Assembly (NCBI GenBank): GCA_963693305.1
Contig: OY855909.1
Location: 3,622,241-3,686,240 of the forward strand
Length of the DNA stretch: 64,000 nt
Source: Meandrina meandrites
Lineage: Eukaryota > Cnidaria > Anthozoa > Scleractinia > Meandrinidae
Direction: 5' to 3'
Every line of letters starts with the position of its first letter. Within the stretch, counting starts at the first letter, position 1. The position numbers were made by a program, and so were the translations under genes. Under the pieces are notes generated by a model that did no database searches, was not told the origin of the DNA, and was given only the letters and a program-made list of their open reading frames with translations. Positions 48,601 through 61,300 of this stretch are shown here, piece after piece.

Positions 48601-51600
48601 TAACTTACTCTATATAATATTTTCTCCCATCTGGAGTCCATGCCACTTCAAATCCAGGAGGAAGAGAAAGATCCAGATGGTTCAGCTGACTGCCATTGAA
48701 CACTATATGCAAAACCAAATAAAAAAAAAACATTGATATTACAAACTAAACTACAGTTTAAAATCTGGTTTAAAACCATCCAACCACACTTGCTATTTGC
48801 AATACATAGTACCCTGCTTAGAGTACATGAAAACTACTACTCATTTACTTAGTTTATACCAAATAAAATATATCATTAGTGAGACTCAAATGTTTCATAT
48901 CTCAAGAAATTAATGCACATACCTAAATTCCTTTTCTCATTCATGTTGCCCGAAGGAAAGAACTTCTGATCACCGAAACCTGCCTGTTGCATAGCAACTG
49001 GCCCTTGTGGTTTAGCCATAGACTGTGCATGCGAAGTATAGACTGACTGACTTCCACCTGGATTGCGAGGGGAAGGGCTTTCAGCATAAGAAGTAAACGC
49101 TCCACTTCCATGACCTGTGTAGAATCCAAATCTGCGTGAACCAGCTTCCGAACTATAAGGATCACCATAGGACAGATCATAACTGACTGAATCCTGTACA
49201 TTGGAAAATGGTTTGGCGCCATATGCATTATAAAGTACTTTGTTGCCATAGACATCTGATGTGTTTTTTGGTGCATGTTGCGCATAGGTATACCCATTGG
49301 GGTTCAAATTGGAGTCACTCATCACTTTCTTGATTACTTTGAGATTTTGAGGTCCATTAGCTACTCTGCTATCCAGAGAGAAACTATCACCTGATGACCC
49401 AGGAAGGGCCCTAAAATGACCATAAGATGGAGGATGTCTGTAGTTCAATTCCTCAAGGTTATAAAATGAGCTGTAATCATTAGCCATGTTTCCTCTGTGC
49501 GCATAAAAGCTTGACCCATCAAAGCTGGACATGGTATCTACAGGCTCCCTGTAGGGTGGAGGATGTCGATATTTGTCCAAAGGGTTTGGCACAGTTTGTT
49601 CCACTTGTTCAGGATAAGGTGGCGGGTGTCGATAACCAATATTTTTTACCTCTTGCGGTGTCTGACTTGTGGTGCAAGCCTGACAGGACTCATTCAACCG
49701 AAGCCTTTGAACCGCCTCTAGAATGTCATTCATGTTATTATGTCTGCTATTTTCGTAGCTGGACTGCGAGACTCTATCGCCAGCATCTGCCAGTTCAAAA
49801 GACTGGTGAGCACCATGTGTCCTGTTTGGATTGTTATCATGAGTAACCATTAAAATCCCGGCATTTTCAGTACTAGGACAGTCCACAATGTATGATTCTG
49901 AAATTTCTGCCTCAGAAAGCACTGCTTGAATACAAGGCGTGGAGGTACATCTCTTCAAACGTTCTAAGCAAAAAAATAATAAACTATTTAAGAATCAGCC
50001 CCAGCTATACTCTGCAAATACAGCCGCCTCTCATTTGTTCCCGCTACTCTCTTCACATTTCATATGCAAATGAGAGGCGGCTGCTTCCCAGGCTACCCCA
50101 ACCACAGAAAATAGGATTACTACCAAAGACATAGTTGAAGGATATTGATTAATTATTACCGATTTGTACAAGAATGTTAACTGATTCTTTTCCGACCAAA
50201 ACAACCAGTCAGCAGTGGGTCCTCAGTCAGAATCTTGCTCAGGACTGCACTGGGATAATTTCAGCCCCCTGTCTTTTCAGTATGGACTGAGTGATGTCCA
50301 TACTGACAAGACATCGGGCCGATATTGTCCCAGTAGTCAGTACTGCTCATAATTTCATGCGTGATTAATGCACGCATTAAAAAATGGCAGCTTTTCTTTA
50401 TGGCTGGATGTCGTCAGAGAGGTAAATCATCATTTTATCAAAAACGAGTACGGTCACCTATCATTTTTTACTTGTTTTGAATTGAATAAAACTGGACCCA
50501 ATTCTCAGTGTAGAATAAGAAATGATTGTCGGAAATGTGAATTTAGCAACAAATCATGACTATAATCATGGTGATATTATAAGGATATATTGGGTATAAA
50601 CAAGGTGCTGTTACTCCTAAATGAGCATGGGACCCCCTCTTTTTATTTCAAAATTTAACTTCCCATAAAAAAAAAACAACAAAAATCTCAGTGCAGGTTT
50701 TATTTCAGTGGAATAATCTTGTCTGAACTGAGAATGAACTTTCCCCAACTATCATTTTTCTTATAAGCACGAATTTGCGCAATATAATGCAATGGTTTTG
50801 TTGGCTGTCAATAAAAATTCTTGACAGGCTGTCAACCTCTGATGGGTTGTCACGTGAAAAAGAATGGTATGAAAGTTATTTGTGTTGTGGTTTTCAAAAT
50901 TATCATAAACAAAAAGCAATATTGACTAAGCAGACCATTTTAGAACTGACTTTACCTTCAAGTGAAAGATTTTTCAGTGTTTAACTGTTTACGCAATAAT
51001 TTATTGTGAAGCAATGATTATTTAACAGCTGCAAAGTAAATACTATTCAAAGAATTCAATGAAGCCATGACAGCCTAATAAATCAATTCTTTTGAAAAAA
51101 ATCTCATTGCGGGTGCGTGGGGATTAACGTCCCTAATAAAGTTGGCGGAAAACAGATTCCTGAAATAATAAATATTCAAGATAAAATACACTTGTACCAG
51201 CTTAACTCTAATTTGATCGCTATCTCCTGAAGTAAACAAGGGAATTTCATTGATATTTTCTTGAAACAACAATTTCGAGTATGTTATACACTTGAATCTG
51301 AATTGTAAGGTCCGCATTGCCTCCGGCAGTTTACTTTTACAACGAGATACAAAGTATACCGCACGACATGGCTAAAAAGGTGCGAAAAGAGGACAACACA
51401 ATTGCCTCCGAGGTTTCTTGCGTATCCTACGGAACCTGCGGAGGCGATCCTTGCCATTAACAAGGATAACTCTTCCAGCAATCAAAATCACCGACTGTGA
51501 GCGGATTTGATTACATACCTTCAAGAATTTCAGTCGTGTTCTCGCGTTTTCTGTATTTTCCTTGAAGCTTTTCTTTTAATCCTTTTCCTTTCTTCTTTAA

Positions 51601-51630
51601 GAAATACTTTCCTAGAAAAGGCATCTTCAT
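45696..51630 (-). CDS. SAV1: Salvador homologue 1, Hippo pathway WW/SARAH scaffold
   Basis: Scaffold that joins MST/Hippo kinase to LATS and so restrains YAP. The eight minus-strand exons are 51519-51630, 48923-49963, 48609-48702, 47367-47413, 46867-46924, 46501-46661, 46082-46143 and 45696-45920. All phases agree, giving 599 residues (human 383). The start MKMPFLGKYFLKKKGKGLKE resembles the basic SAV1 N terminus. The large exon 2 adds a disordered region with two YRHPPPY motifs and one YRHPPSY (about residues 145, 168 and 211). WW1 is LPPGFEVAW...RKYYIDHNTESTDWCHPLE, with Phe at the first signature Trp. WW2 is GLPDGWEKIE...VYYVNHN, with Tyr at the second Trp as in vertebrates. EIPEWLQVY and the SARAH coiled coil WDLFRYAELDCWQSMLKRL follow. 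It is divergent from the radial spoke gene. Confidence 0.92.
47585..47757 (-). mobile_element. 3' end of a non-LTR retrotransposon (SAV1 intron 3)
   Basis: On the minus strand an AT-rich 3' UTR runs into AATAAA (plus-strand TTTATT, 47608-47613) and then a GTAT-type microsatellite tail (plus-strand ACATACATAC, 47585-47607). A microsatellite tail behind a poly-A signal is typical of CR1/L2-like 3' ends. The 5' part of apparently the same element lies next to it in the opposite orientation. Confidence 0.55.
47782..48573 (+). pseudogene. 5' part of a non-LTR retrotransposon ORF with signal-like N terminus, 2A motif and endonuclease domain
   Basis: The 263-codon frame has three parts. Residues about 9-26 (SSWLLFLFLLLYIICLS) look like a signal peptide. 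Residues 102-109 are DVETNPGP, matching the 2A ribosome-skipping consensus D-V/I-E-x-N-P-G-P. From about residue 126 an apurinic-type endonuclease begins, with AHLNVRSL and the catalytic-Glu segment VSETWLN, continuing through RGGGVCAYV and YRPPNTPLSCF. The match stops near residue 258 and the frame ends soon after, before any reverse transcriptase. Signal-like 2A N termini are known in some CR1-like retrotransposons of invertebrates. It lies antisense within a SAV1 intron and is a truncated, inactive copy. Confidence 0.85.
50021..50083. repeat. 63-bp perfect micro-palindrome (SAV1 intron 1)
   Basis: The arms CAGCCGCCTCTCATTTG and CAAATGAGAGGCGGCTG are exact inverse copies around a 29-bp loop. 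Its size and form resemble the 68-bp element at 25188, but I see no clear flanking duplication. Confidence 0.65.
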
Positions 51631-51996
51631 TCTTGTCCACTTTCAGCTGCAAGTCCGTTTCTTAAGACTACAACGCACAAATTCCATCCCTTCCCACACT
51701 AGATTTTGTGCAATGTCTGAAAATATTGTAAACATGAAATGAATCCCTTCGGCGCTCGCGCAGGGAGAACTGGTGACGAAAGTATTCCGGTGTGTCATCG
51801 ATTGAGAATTTGTAGAAGTCGTTAAATAATCGTCAATGTCTCGTTCCCTCGAAGAACTCCGAAGAAGTATCGAATTGTTACGACAGCAATGAAATGTTGC
51901 TATGGCCACACAAACCTTGATGGCGGTCGAATAAGTTGGAATCAGAAGACCTGAAGGTTTCAGCGCGTTTATTTCTTTTTCAAATCACAAAACACC
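51631..51996. promoter_or_regulatory. Putative bidirectional promoter between SAV1 and the radial spoke gene
   Basis: The start codons of two divergently oriented genes are 366 bp apart, leaving room only for a shared promoter and both 5' UTRs. No TATA box stands out. The assignment rests on gene orientation and spacing. Confidence 0.6.
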
Positions 51997-54900
51997 ATGG
52001 ATAACACAAGTGAATCAAGCAGCAATGATTTAGACAGTGATTTTCAAAATGCAAAGGCATTTTTGTTGAAAACAAGTCTGCATTCGAATCTAAATGTGTA
52101 AGTATGACAGGTCTCGGTTCTTGGGCTGTGATTGTGATCATTGCACATGGAAGGAAACATATCCACACAATTAACGTGTCATAAACGTCTATCTTTTCCT
52201 CTCTTGGTTTAGTTATGATCATCTTGCAAGCGTTATTAGAAAAGTCTTGGAAGAAAAACCGGCAAATGTAGCAGGTAAGTTGTTTTGTACAAAACGTTCC
52301 TTCGTACAATCTAGATAAGCTTACATGCAAGCTTATAGATTTAATGTATTTCCAATTAAAAAGATACTACATTTGCGACTAAAGCAACCCTATAGTCATT
52401 TTGCTTATTTTAGATAAATTTCGTTCATACAGATTTGATAGACGATCTTGTAAGAGATGAGAAGAGGGCCAAATTCTGTCCCAGTTTTGACACTATTCAG
52501 GTAAATTTATGCATTTGTCTTAGTGAATTATAAGCTTATAATATAAATTACCTACTACTGCATTTGCAGTTTTCCCTTAAGGTGGGGGTATACCTGATTT
52601 TGAGTGAAATTTTAAGAGGTTTAAGGAAGGGATAGAGGAAAGAAAATTATTTTTGAAACACCAACAGACAGTTGACCCCCACGCAAGAGCACCCCAGGTT
52701 GTCAGGGGACTGTTTGGGTGTCCATCTACTAATTTTTGACTTCAATTTCTAATTTTCAAATCACATTAAATCTTTAATATTTCTTATTTCTCCAAATTTT
52801 ACTAATCCTTTGAGAAAAACTTTCTCTTCCCAAACATCCCCAAAAATCACCCCAAAATTTACAAAACACCGCTAAACATAGCTTTTTGAGATGAGCTAAG
52901 GGTTTTGGGAATGCTTGAAACGGCAGCGAGATATTCAGATTAAACGCAAGTTAAGCGGCAGAAAGACAGGCTTCAGGTGTACCCCCGCCTTAAGATATCA
53001 TGTATCAACTATTGTACTGGTAATAACATGCATGTATTTTACTCTATGCACTTTTCAAAATCATATGGTGGAAATTAAAGCATATAGCTCAGGTTAACAT
53101 GAAACTCTGAACTTTATGTTATAAATACAGCTATTTCGAGAAATGTTGTCGGAAAAGCACAAAACTGCCCAAGCCAATCTCGAAAGGTAGTATGGGTAGA
53201 CATATTGAGCTACTGCACGTGTTGCATACTAATGAGATATAACAACAAAATAAGCGCGAATTTCAGGTCTTCTTTCTTTTCAGACATGTAGAAACAAGGT
53301 ACGTTTAGCCCCTCTGAAGTTTAGAAGGATTTTCCTCACTGAAAGAGATGCATCAGTAAAAGTAAAGCTTAAGATAATATTGGCCCCTGAAAGGAAAAAC
53401 AAATTTTCCACATGCAAAAATACAAACTTGGCCAATATGCAAAACTAGGCCAATATGCAAAATTCCAGTGAATACCCATACCACCCTTCGGTCATGTCGC
53501 GTGCACTTTGATGCTTTTTTCCGACAACCTTTCTCGAAATAGCTGTATACATGTTACATAAAAAGTGTGATTTTCTTTTTTTTTTAAGAATAAAGAAGAT
53601 GAATCTACAGAAGTCTTACTTGCAAGATCCCAGTTGACCCTGTTTGAGGTGAGTTGTGCTTTTGCCGCAGTTTACTGTTAGAGATTTTTTGTCGAGTATT
53701 ACCACTACCCATAGGGACACAGCTAGGTTGCTGAAATTTATTATCATTTCTCCAGCGAAAGCCTAGTGAACAAGAAATGGAACCCATGATCCGAGATCCA
53801 GAAATGGAAGAAGATCAAGAAGAAGCGCCATTACCAGATCTGATGGAACTCGCAAACTACTTTGAACAAGCTGGTGTTGGCATTGGCAGAGAAGAAACAT
53901 TTCGAGTATTTTTAGCTTTGAAACTTTTGATTGACACACAGCCAATAAGGACATGTAGATTTTGGGGTAAGAACAGTGAAACATTTTAAAATTTCTGTAA
54001 CATAATGTTGTTTGATAAATAAATTGGTGAGGGTTTTAAGTTCTTTAAGTATATGTACTCCTTGTTTGATGGTTTGAATGATAACAATTAGCCTAGTGAG
54101 ATATTTTACAAGTTGCATAAAATTGAAAGATCAAGAGTAAATTAATGAATTAATGGTTTTCCTTTTCAGGTAAAATGTTTGGCATCCATGGAAATTATTT
54201 AATTGCCGAAGTGGAGTTTTTTGAAGGTGAAGACCCAGAGGAACCACTAGATGATGAAAAACAGCAGGAACAACAAGAGGTACATGTACATCTGCTTGCT
54301 TTGACCACCTTATTTCTTGATCTCTTCCAAAGTTGGGGATAGGGTAAAAACAGGTCTGACCTGCTGATCTGGTAAATTTGAGACTTCGTGAGATGGCATT
54401 TGTTTTCCTTGCAAGACCAAGCTATATAGTCACTAACTAAAGACTCTGATTGGCTTATGAACAAGAATGCTGATGTGTGTTTTGTTAGCTTCACCGCAGT
54501 TCTGGGATGAGAATGGTCTGGTGAGCAGATGTACTTAACAAAGCAAATTATTTTTTTATTATTTTAGAATATTGAAGCGAAAACAGACATTATCAAAGAA
54601 GGTAAGAAGAATAATGTTACCGAATAACTTACCGATCAGCCTTGCTTTTATTATAAACTGACACATTCCTTTTGCAGACATTGATGTGTGACCTTAATAA
54701 ACTTATTGAATAAAATTATGTAACAAGCAGAACTTACCATAATATTTTGCAGGGGATTTTGATGTAGAAGAAGATGACGTCCCTCAGGCGGAATTCAGAC
54801 CTCCACCATTTATTCCCAAAGAAGACAGCAGAACTGGCTGTAACAAGAAAACATACTTTGTCTGCAATGAATGTGAGTAAATTCTATTTCCTGCCCCATA

Positions 54901-57265
54901 GTGATATGGCAACTAACATTAGACTTAAGGCAGCTGGTATCACAGATAGCAATATTTCAAGCTCAAACAATGGTAAATATAAACTTTAAGGCTCTTAGGA
55001 GACTAACTCCCTGAACATATGTTGGCTAGGAAAGCACACAGCAAAAGACAAGCCTGGCTGCCATTAACCTAGCTGGCTCTACACAAACATTTGTCCACGT
55101 ACATGTATGCAAATGTTTAACTATAATAATGTTTGTTTGTTTTACTACAGCTGGAGGTGCGTGGGTCAGACTCCCACCAGTCACTCCTGCACAGATTGTG
55201 GTCTCAAGACAAATCAGAAAATTCTTCACAGGAAATCTTCAAGCACCGGTAAGTTTGGTTTAATAAAAGATCCACTCTGTCATAATGCTGCTGAGCCTCC
55301 TCCGTCCAAAAATTCACCCTGTTACCCAAGTTGCTTGTAGTAATGATTGTCTAGCTCTCTGTATGCATTGCAGGCCTATGAAGTTAAATATTAATCATCA
55401 ACCTAAAGTTTAATTAATATTGGAATTATGTTAAGTGGGTCTTAAGAAAGATTCATTAAAGTTTTCCTGTTCTTATCAGGTTGTAAGTTATCCACCGTTC
55501 CCTGGAAATGAAGCCAACTACTTAAGAGCTCAAATAGCGAGAATATCGGCCACAACACATATCAGTCCTCTGGGCTACTACATGTTTGAAGAGGAAGAAG
55601 AGGAAGACGACGAAGGAGGAGGTACACATAGGTTTTTAGATTCCTTCATCTATGTGCTCTGCTACTAAGTATCGCAATCGCTTCGTGCCAAAAAAGATCA
55701 ATTTTAAATACATTATACATTATTTTAAATTTATTGCTTCGTTTTCCTAGCTCGTGACTCCTTTGTAGTGAATCAGGAGTTTGAAGGACTCACCATCAAT
55801 GAAATGGCTGATCCATCCTGTGCTAACTGGGTCCATCATGTCCAGTATGTTCTTCCGCAGGTAAGTTAATGGTAATCCACTGTCATAGCAACTAAGTTTT
55901 CTCAATGCTTGGATGACAAAATCCAACTTGCCCTTATATTTTTGTCCAGCTCTTCTTGAGGTCTCATATTTCTAATGCTTGTTAATATTAACTAAAGAAA
56001 AATTCTGGTATTGGATTGAATTAGAAGTCTGAGCTTTTAGCTAGAAATAAACCACTCAAACGTAAAGGAGAAAATATGTAAGAAACTCCTACAATGCTTT
56101 CTTTTTAGTCTCGGTTAATAGTATTCTAGCCTGCCAAATTATGTATTTTCTAACTGTTGTTTCTAAAAGTAAAAGAAGGATATCTATACATGTAAGCCAA
56201 GAAACCATTACTGTGGTGCCATCTTACCGGCATCTCAGTGGCATTTTCGAAACTTAACAACTTATTATCTGTATTTGTAGGGTCGTTGCACATGGTTTAA
56301 CCCCTCGCAAAAGAGAGAGGAGGAGGAACTGGAAGAAGAAGAGGAGGATGAAGAGAGGGAAGAGCCTGATGAACCAGAACCCGAGCAAGGTCCGCCGCTG
56401 CTGACACCACTCTCAGAAGATGCTGGTAAGAATAGCACTGCATCACACTGTCAAATTTTTGATTGAGACTCTGATGTATCAAGAACTCTCCTAATTTCTC
56501 TCTTATTTATCTCTTAACAGAGGTTGATAGCATGCCTCCATGGACAGCACAGAAATCCTCTACTCTAGTTCCTCAGTACTCCCTGGCTGTTATGCACTCC
56601 AACCTGTGGCCAGGAGCACATGCATTTGCTGTCGAGAGGTTGGTATTCATTTGAGATTCAAAAAAAAATACATCACTGTTAGATGCAAAAGACCAAGTGT
56701 GTGGGCAGTGCAAAGCACAACATTTCGGCCAACCTAAGTAAACCTTGCAAGCTGGAGATGACAACCATAAATGTGAGGAAGAAGCAGAATTTTAGCCATT
56801 TCCTCAGTTCCCTTGCTCCCAACAGAGAAAGCTACCAAACAAGTGGGAGCAAAAGCACGGAGGAGGTGCCTTAATTCCCTGATTTCACTCTATGCACTCA
56901 ACACATCTTTTACAAGTTCATGCATTATGGGGATTGTTTTGTAGCCTGTTGCAGTAAATGTATCAGTTGACACTATTTATGGCTAATCCGCTACATAGCA
57001 TTTTATCCAGCAGCTAATCATGTCATTTTCATATAACAGAAAATTTGAGAACATTTATGTTGGCTGGGGCCAGAAATTCAGTGCAGAGAACTACAGCCCA
57101 CCTCCTCCACCACCACCACAAGAGGAATTTGCCAGCGGACCAGAGATCACCGAGGCTGAGGACCCATCAGTGGAGGAAGAGAAGGCTCTCAAGGCTGCAC
57201 AACAGGAAGCAATGGAGGCTGCAGAGATGGAAGAGGAGGAAGATGATGACGATGAGGATGATTAG
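51997..57265 (+). CDS. RSPH4A: Radial spoke head protein 4/6 homologue
   Basis: Structural protein of the radial spoke head in motile cilia. The 14 exons are 51997-52097, 52213-52274, 52433-52500, 53589-53648, 53756-53966, 54170-54279, 54568-54601, 54753-54872, 55151-55248, 55480-55621, 55751-55860, 56281-56425, 56521-56638 and 57040-57265, joining in phase to 534 residues. Human RSPH4A and RSPH6A have about 716, mostly from an N-terminal extension that is absent here; algal RSP4/6 have about 460. Conserved blocks are [100 protein letters not shown] and [18 protein letters not shown], with acidic linkers and an acidic tail. Cnidarians may have one gene for the vertebrate RSPH4A/RSPH6A pair, so the symbol is approximate. 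Confidence 0.93.
52581..52989. mobile_element. TTAA-flanked MITE (radial spoke gene intron 3)
   Basis: The inverted ends GGTGGGGGTATACCTGA and TCAGGTGTACCCCCGCC are flanked by TTAA on both sides (52577-52580 and 52990-52993). The 409-bp body has no coding capacity. The ends differ in sequence from those of the TTAA element at 4782. Confidence 0.75.
53130..53548. mobile_element. MITE with CAGCTATTTCGAGAAA ends (radial spoke gene intron 3)
   Basis: The left end reads CAGCTATTTCGAGAAATGTT then GTCGGAAAA; the right end is its inverse, TTTTCCGACAACC then TTTCTCGAAATAGCTG. TA stands outside both ends, which would fit a Tc1/mariner-type target. An imperfect 8-bp match (TATAAATA, TATACATG) would fit hAT. 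The superfamily is therefore open. Confidence 0.65.
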
Positions 57266-58368
57266 ACACTTTGCTGGATTACTAATTCTGACTTATAAAT
57301 ATTAAATTATTTACCTTTATTAAGTCAAGCACTTCAGTTTAGTTCTCATGTAATGTAAATATCTTAAAAAGCATTTTGAGATTGTTATAATTCGGTTTGA
57401 AAATTGCCATGTACTTTATACCTGCAATCAGGTCTTTTCTCTGCTTTTTTCACTTAGTATACTAGGTATGTTTTCTATACAGGACTCAAGAAAAGAAAGA
57501 GATGTAAATAACTGCAGATTAAAGAAAAAACTTTTGTGTAACATGTTATTACATGTAACAAACGGTCAGTTGAGGTTTATTTTTTTGATGTGTTAATTAT
57601 TTTATGGTTGTATGCCATGCTTAAAGGCTGGCTAGCCAATGCATCTTGTAACAAAATATAGAATAAATACAAAAACTACAGCAGAATTTGTTGTCAAAGA
57701 TCTTTATTGTTAAAACAAGCAAGCAAACTTAGTGAAGAATGGTGAAGTCTACTACATTGTACATTATAATGTAACATACACAAAATAAACGGATGTAGAG
57801 GATTTTAAAAACAATTCCTGAATTAAAACTGTTTTTTTTTACAAGTGTTACTGTTTAGCAGTGTTTTCTATGGGGATAACAATTAAAATTATGAGGGTAA
57901 AACAACACAGCACAAACAACAAATGAATGCAACAAGACATAAATTTACATTCTCCCCCTTACTGACTTGTGTGCAAGTAGCTGATGTTATTGATCTTGTG
58001 CTCTGGGAAAATCTAAATGCATGTAAAGAGCAGATCTGCATGTAGCTTCATTAAAGGAAGTGTATCTTCCATTGTTAAGAGAGAATGCATGGCAAAAGTT
58101 AAATGCTATTTAAATAAAGGTCGAAATAGAAAGCAGCATTACTTGGACCACATCATGTTTCAGGATTAGAAAAAACCGTTCTGATTGCATATTCCACGGA
58201 ATGCAAGGGCCACTTTGATCCTGCCTGGCACTGTCAAGATTTAGATAACAATAGGAACTATTTTCACAGTACAGAATCTAGTTTCTAGGTACCATGCTAT
58301 AAAAAATACAATTTATTGCCATAAGATTATATAATGTGGGTTGGCTCCCGATCATCACCCTGGAAACT
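57266..58368. other. Convergent 3' UTRs of the radial spoke gene and EIF4A3
   Basis: A plus-strand AATAAA at 57662-57667 and a minus-strand AATAAA (TTTATT at 57703-57708) lie 41 bp apart. They would end a 3' UTR of about 0.4 kb for the radial spoke gene and about 0.67 kb for EIF4A3. No further gene is seen here. Confidence 0.6.
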
Positions 58369-61300
58369 TTAGATGAGGTCAGCCACTGAAAAAGAAGCCA
58401 GAGGAAAAATGCATGTAAGTTTCACAGTAATACAAAGTGCTACAGACCAAGAGGAAGGGAATTTTTGGAGATACTTTGGTTGCATTCATATCTTCTTGAA
58501 AACACATGCTATTTTTCACAAAGTCAATCTCTTCATTTTTGTTTACCCAAAAGCTCGCACATTAATGCCCCTGCATGGCATAGGAAAATACAACAAAACT
58601 CGTAAACTTTCTGCATGTGGATAATGTCTCTAAAAACCATTTAAAAAGTGAGGGGCTGATTAACGCATCATGGAAAGGAAACCTACCGTTCATGGGCATC
58701 TCATCAATCTGTGTACTGTAATACTGCTCAATGTCACGTAAGATTCGGATGTCATCTGACTTCACAAAGTTGATGGCAACACCTTTGCGACCAAATCGAC
58801 CCGAACGACCAATCCTAAAATGGAAATTGAAGCTCTATTTATAAAATTACAAGCAAAATGCTGAAAATTCCACAATGGTGAAAATGTTCTTCTAATGGTG
58901 GCTAATTGAAATGTTGATTCAGAGGCAATTTACAATATACTTCTGAATTAACATTTCAATAAGCTACATACATGTATTAAAAAGTATATATTTTCAAGTG
59001 CTTCAAACTTCAGCCTTTTATTATACTCAGTCATAGTTTTGGCAACTTGAAAATGATCATGTGACACAATCCACGTAAAACTACAAACCACATTGTATCA
59101 TTGCACAAAGCGGCCCCTTTGGCAGCGATAATTTAGTCCATTACACAACGACCCCCCCCCCCCCCCAAACACACACCCTCGCCAAACTCAACCAATGGCC
59201 AGAAGGCTGCTGCAAAACAGACTAATAGCAGTGCTCATACCTGTGAATGTACAATTCACGGTTGTTTGGAAGGTCGTAATTGATAACCAGAGACACTTGT
59301 TGTACATCAATACCTCGGGCCCACACATCTGTTGAAATCAGCACTCGACTGCAGAAGAGACAGAACATGATGGGACATCAGGAATGTGCAAAATGGCAGT
59401 TACCAATCAGAAAATGCTTTGAGCCTCTATGAAAATATTTATCAAACCACTTTTCATCCAGTGGTGGCTAATATGAAATTAACTACATGTATACCTCTGT
59501 CCAGATCTGAATTCTTTCATGATGGTATCTCTTTCTTTCTGCGGCATGTCACCATGCATTGCCGAGACAGTGAAGTTGGCGTCTCTCATCTTCTCCGTGA
59601 GCCAGTCCACCTTACAAAAAAAAAACACAAACCTCTCACAAAAAATTACAATTTACAGTTTAACTTAAAATAGAACTGAAATTATAGTGGAACTTAGATT
59701 ATGATAAACCTTAACAGGTTATGACTTAAGAATCAAATTTCAAAACAACTGCTTAACGTAGCCAACCTTTCTCTTAGTGTTGCAGAAAATGACAGCCTGT
59801 GTAATGGTGAGGGTGTCATACAAATCACAAAGGGTGTCAAACTTCCATTCTTCTCGTTCCACGGCCACAAAGAACTGCTTGATGCCCTCCAATGTCAATT
59901 CATCACTAAGAAAAACAAAGACCATTATTCATACAAGTCATACATATAGATTATTTCAAACGTCACATGAACAATCATCTGGCCACTTGTTTTGTTTGTT
60001 ATTTTTTTTTACCGGTACATAACACAGGGACAAAACAAACTGAGTGAACATGATTATATCAATCAGTGAATGTAACAAAAAATATTCAAGTGATCTAAAT
60101 TATTATTTTATGGAAGTATTCACAAAAAAAACCATCCTTAGAATCTTAAGGAACTTTAAGGTAATCATCATTTGGCACTTATCAGAAGTCAGCACAATTT
60201 TCAGTCAATATTTGGAAATACATTTTAGCCAGAATAATTTTATTCGGCATTCCTCGCTTAATTCAAAAGTTTGCACTATTCACTCCATGCAAACAGTATT
60301 TTCATCAGTCAACGTGAAGTGAGATTTTTTCTGTATTTTTGTTATTTCAACACTTGAATCAGATTTCTTGATGATCAATGAGTGCAACTCACCGTTTGAC
60401 CAGAATCCTGATAGGATCTGTCATGAACTTTTCTGTCATTTCCAGGATTTCATGCGGGAGGGTTGCACTTAAAAGAACAACCTAAAGGAAATAAAATACA
60501 AAAATTAATAAACAAAAACATAAATACATGTGAATAGTAGTATCCTGTGCATTTAATGGTATGTCATTTCAATCATTTCTCTGTGGGATGTTGGAAGAAA
60601 ATGAGAATCTTTACAATGACTTAACTTAGGTTGGGAGGTGTGGTGGCCTACAGGTTAGTGTGCTGGACTCTGGATTTGAGGCCTGGCCAGGGTCATCTTC
60701 ATTGTGTTCTTGGGCAAGACACTTTTCCCTTGCAGTGACTCTCTCTCCACCCAGGTGTATAAATGGGTACCAGCAAATTTAATGCTAGGGGTACATGTAA
60801 CTCTGCGATGGACTAGCATCCCATCCAAGGTGGAGTAGAAATACTCCTAGTCACTTTATACTATGGAAACGGTGATAAGCTCTGACCTGATGGGCCACTA
60901 GGTTTCATCATCCCTCTTCACTTTGACCACACATCTGGTTATATGTTGTTACATAATAACTTTATTATGAAATTTCTAGGGTGTAATATAGAAAGTTGAG
61001 AATGTGTTGATCCAGAAAATATCCATACCCCTCCCACGGAAGGTTCTTTGGTTTGAGTCCCCCAACCCCTCTGGAAATTCCAGTTAAGCCCCATACATTC
61101 CTTTTAAAATCTAGGCTTTTGAGACGCCCCACCCCCTCGGAATTTCCATTGACCTTCCATGAGGTGGGTATGGATATTTTCTGGAACTGCACAGTGCAGG
61201 GCACATGTACATGTAGGTTGTGGGAAATTCAACTTGCCTGTGTTGCTGGGGGAAGATATCTGTATACATCATAAATCTGTTCCTTGAATCCTAAAAGAGG

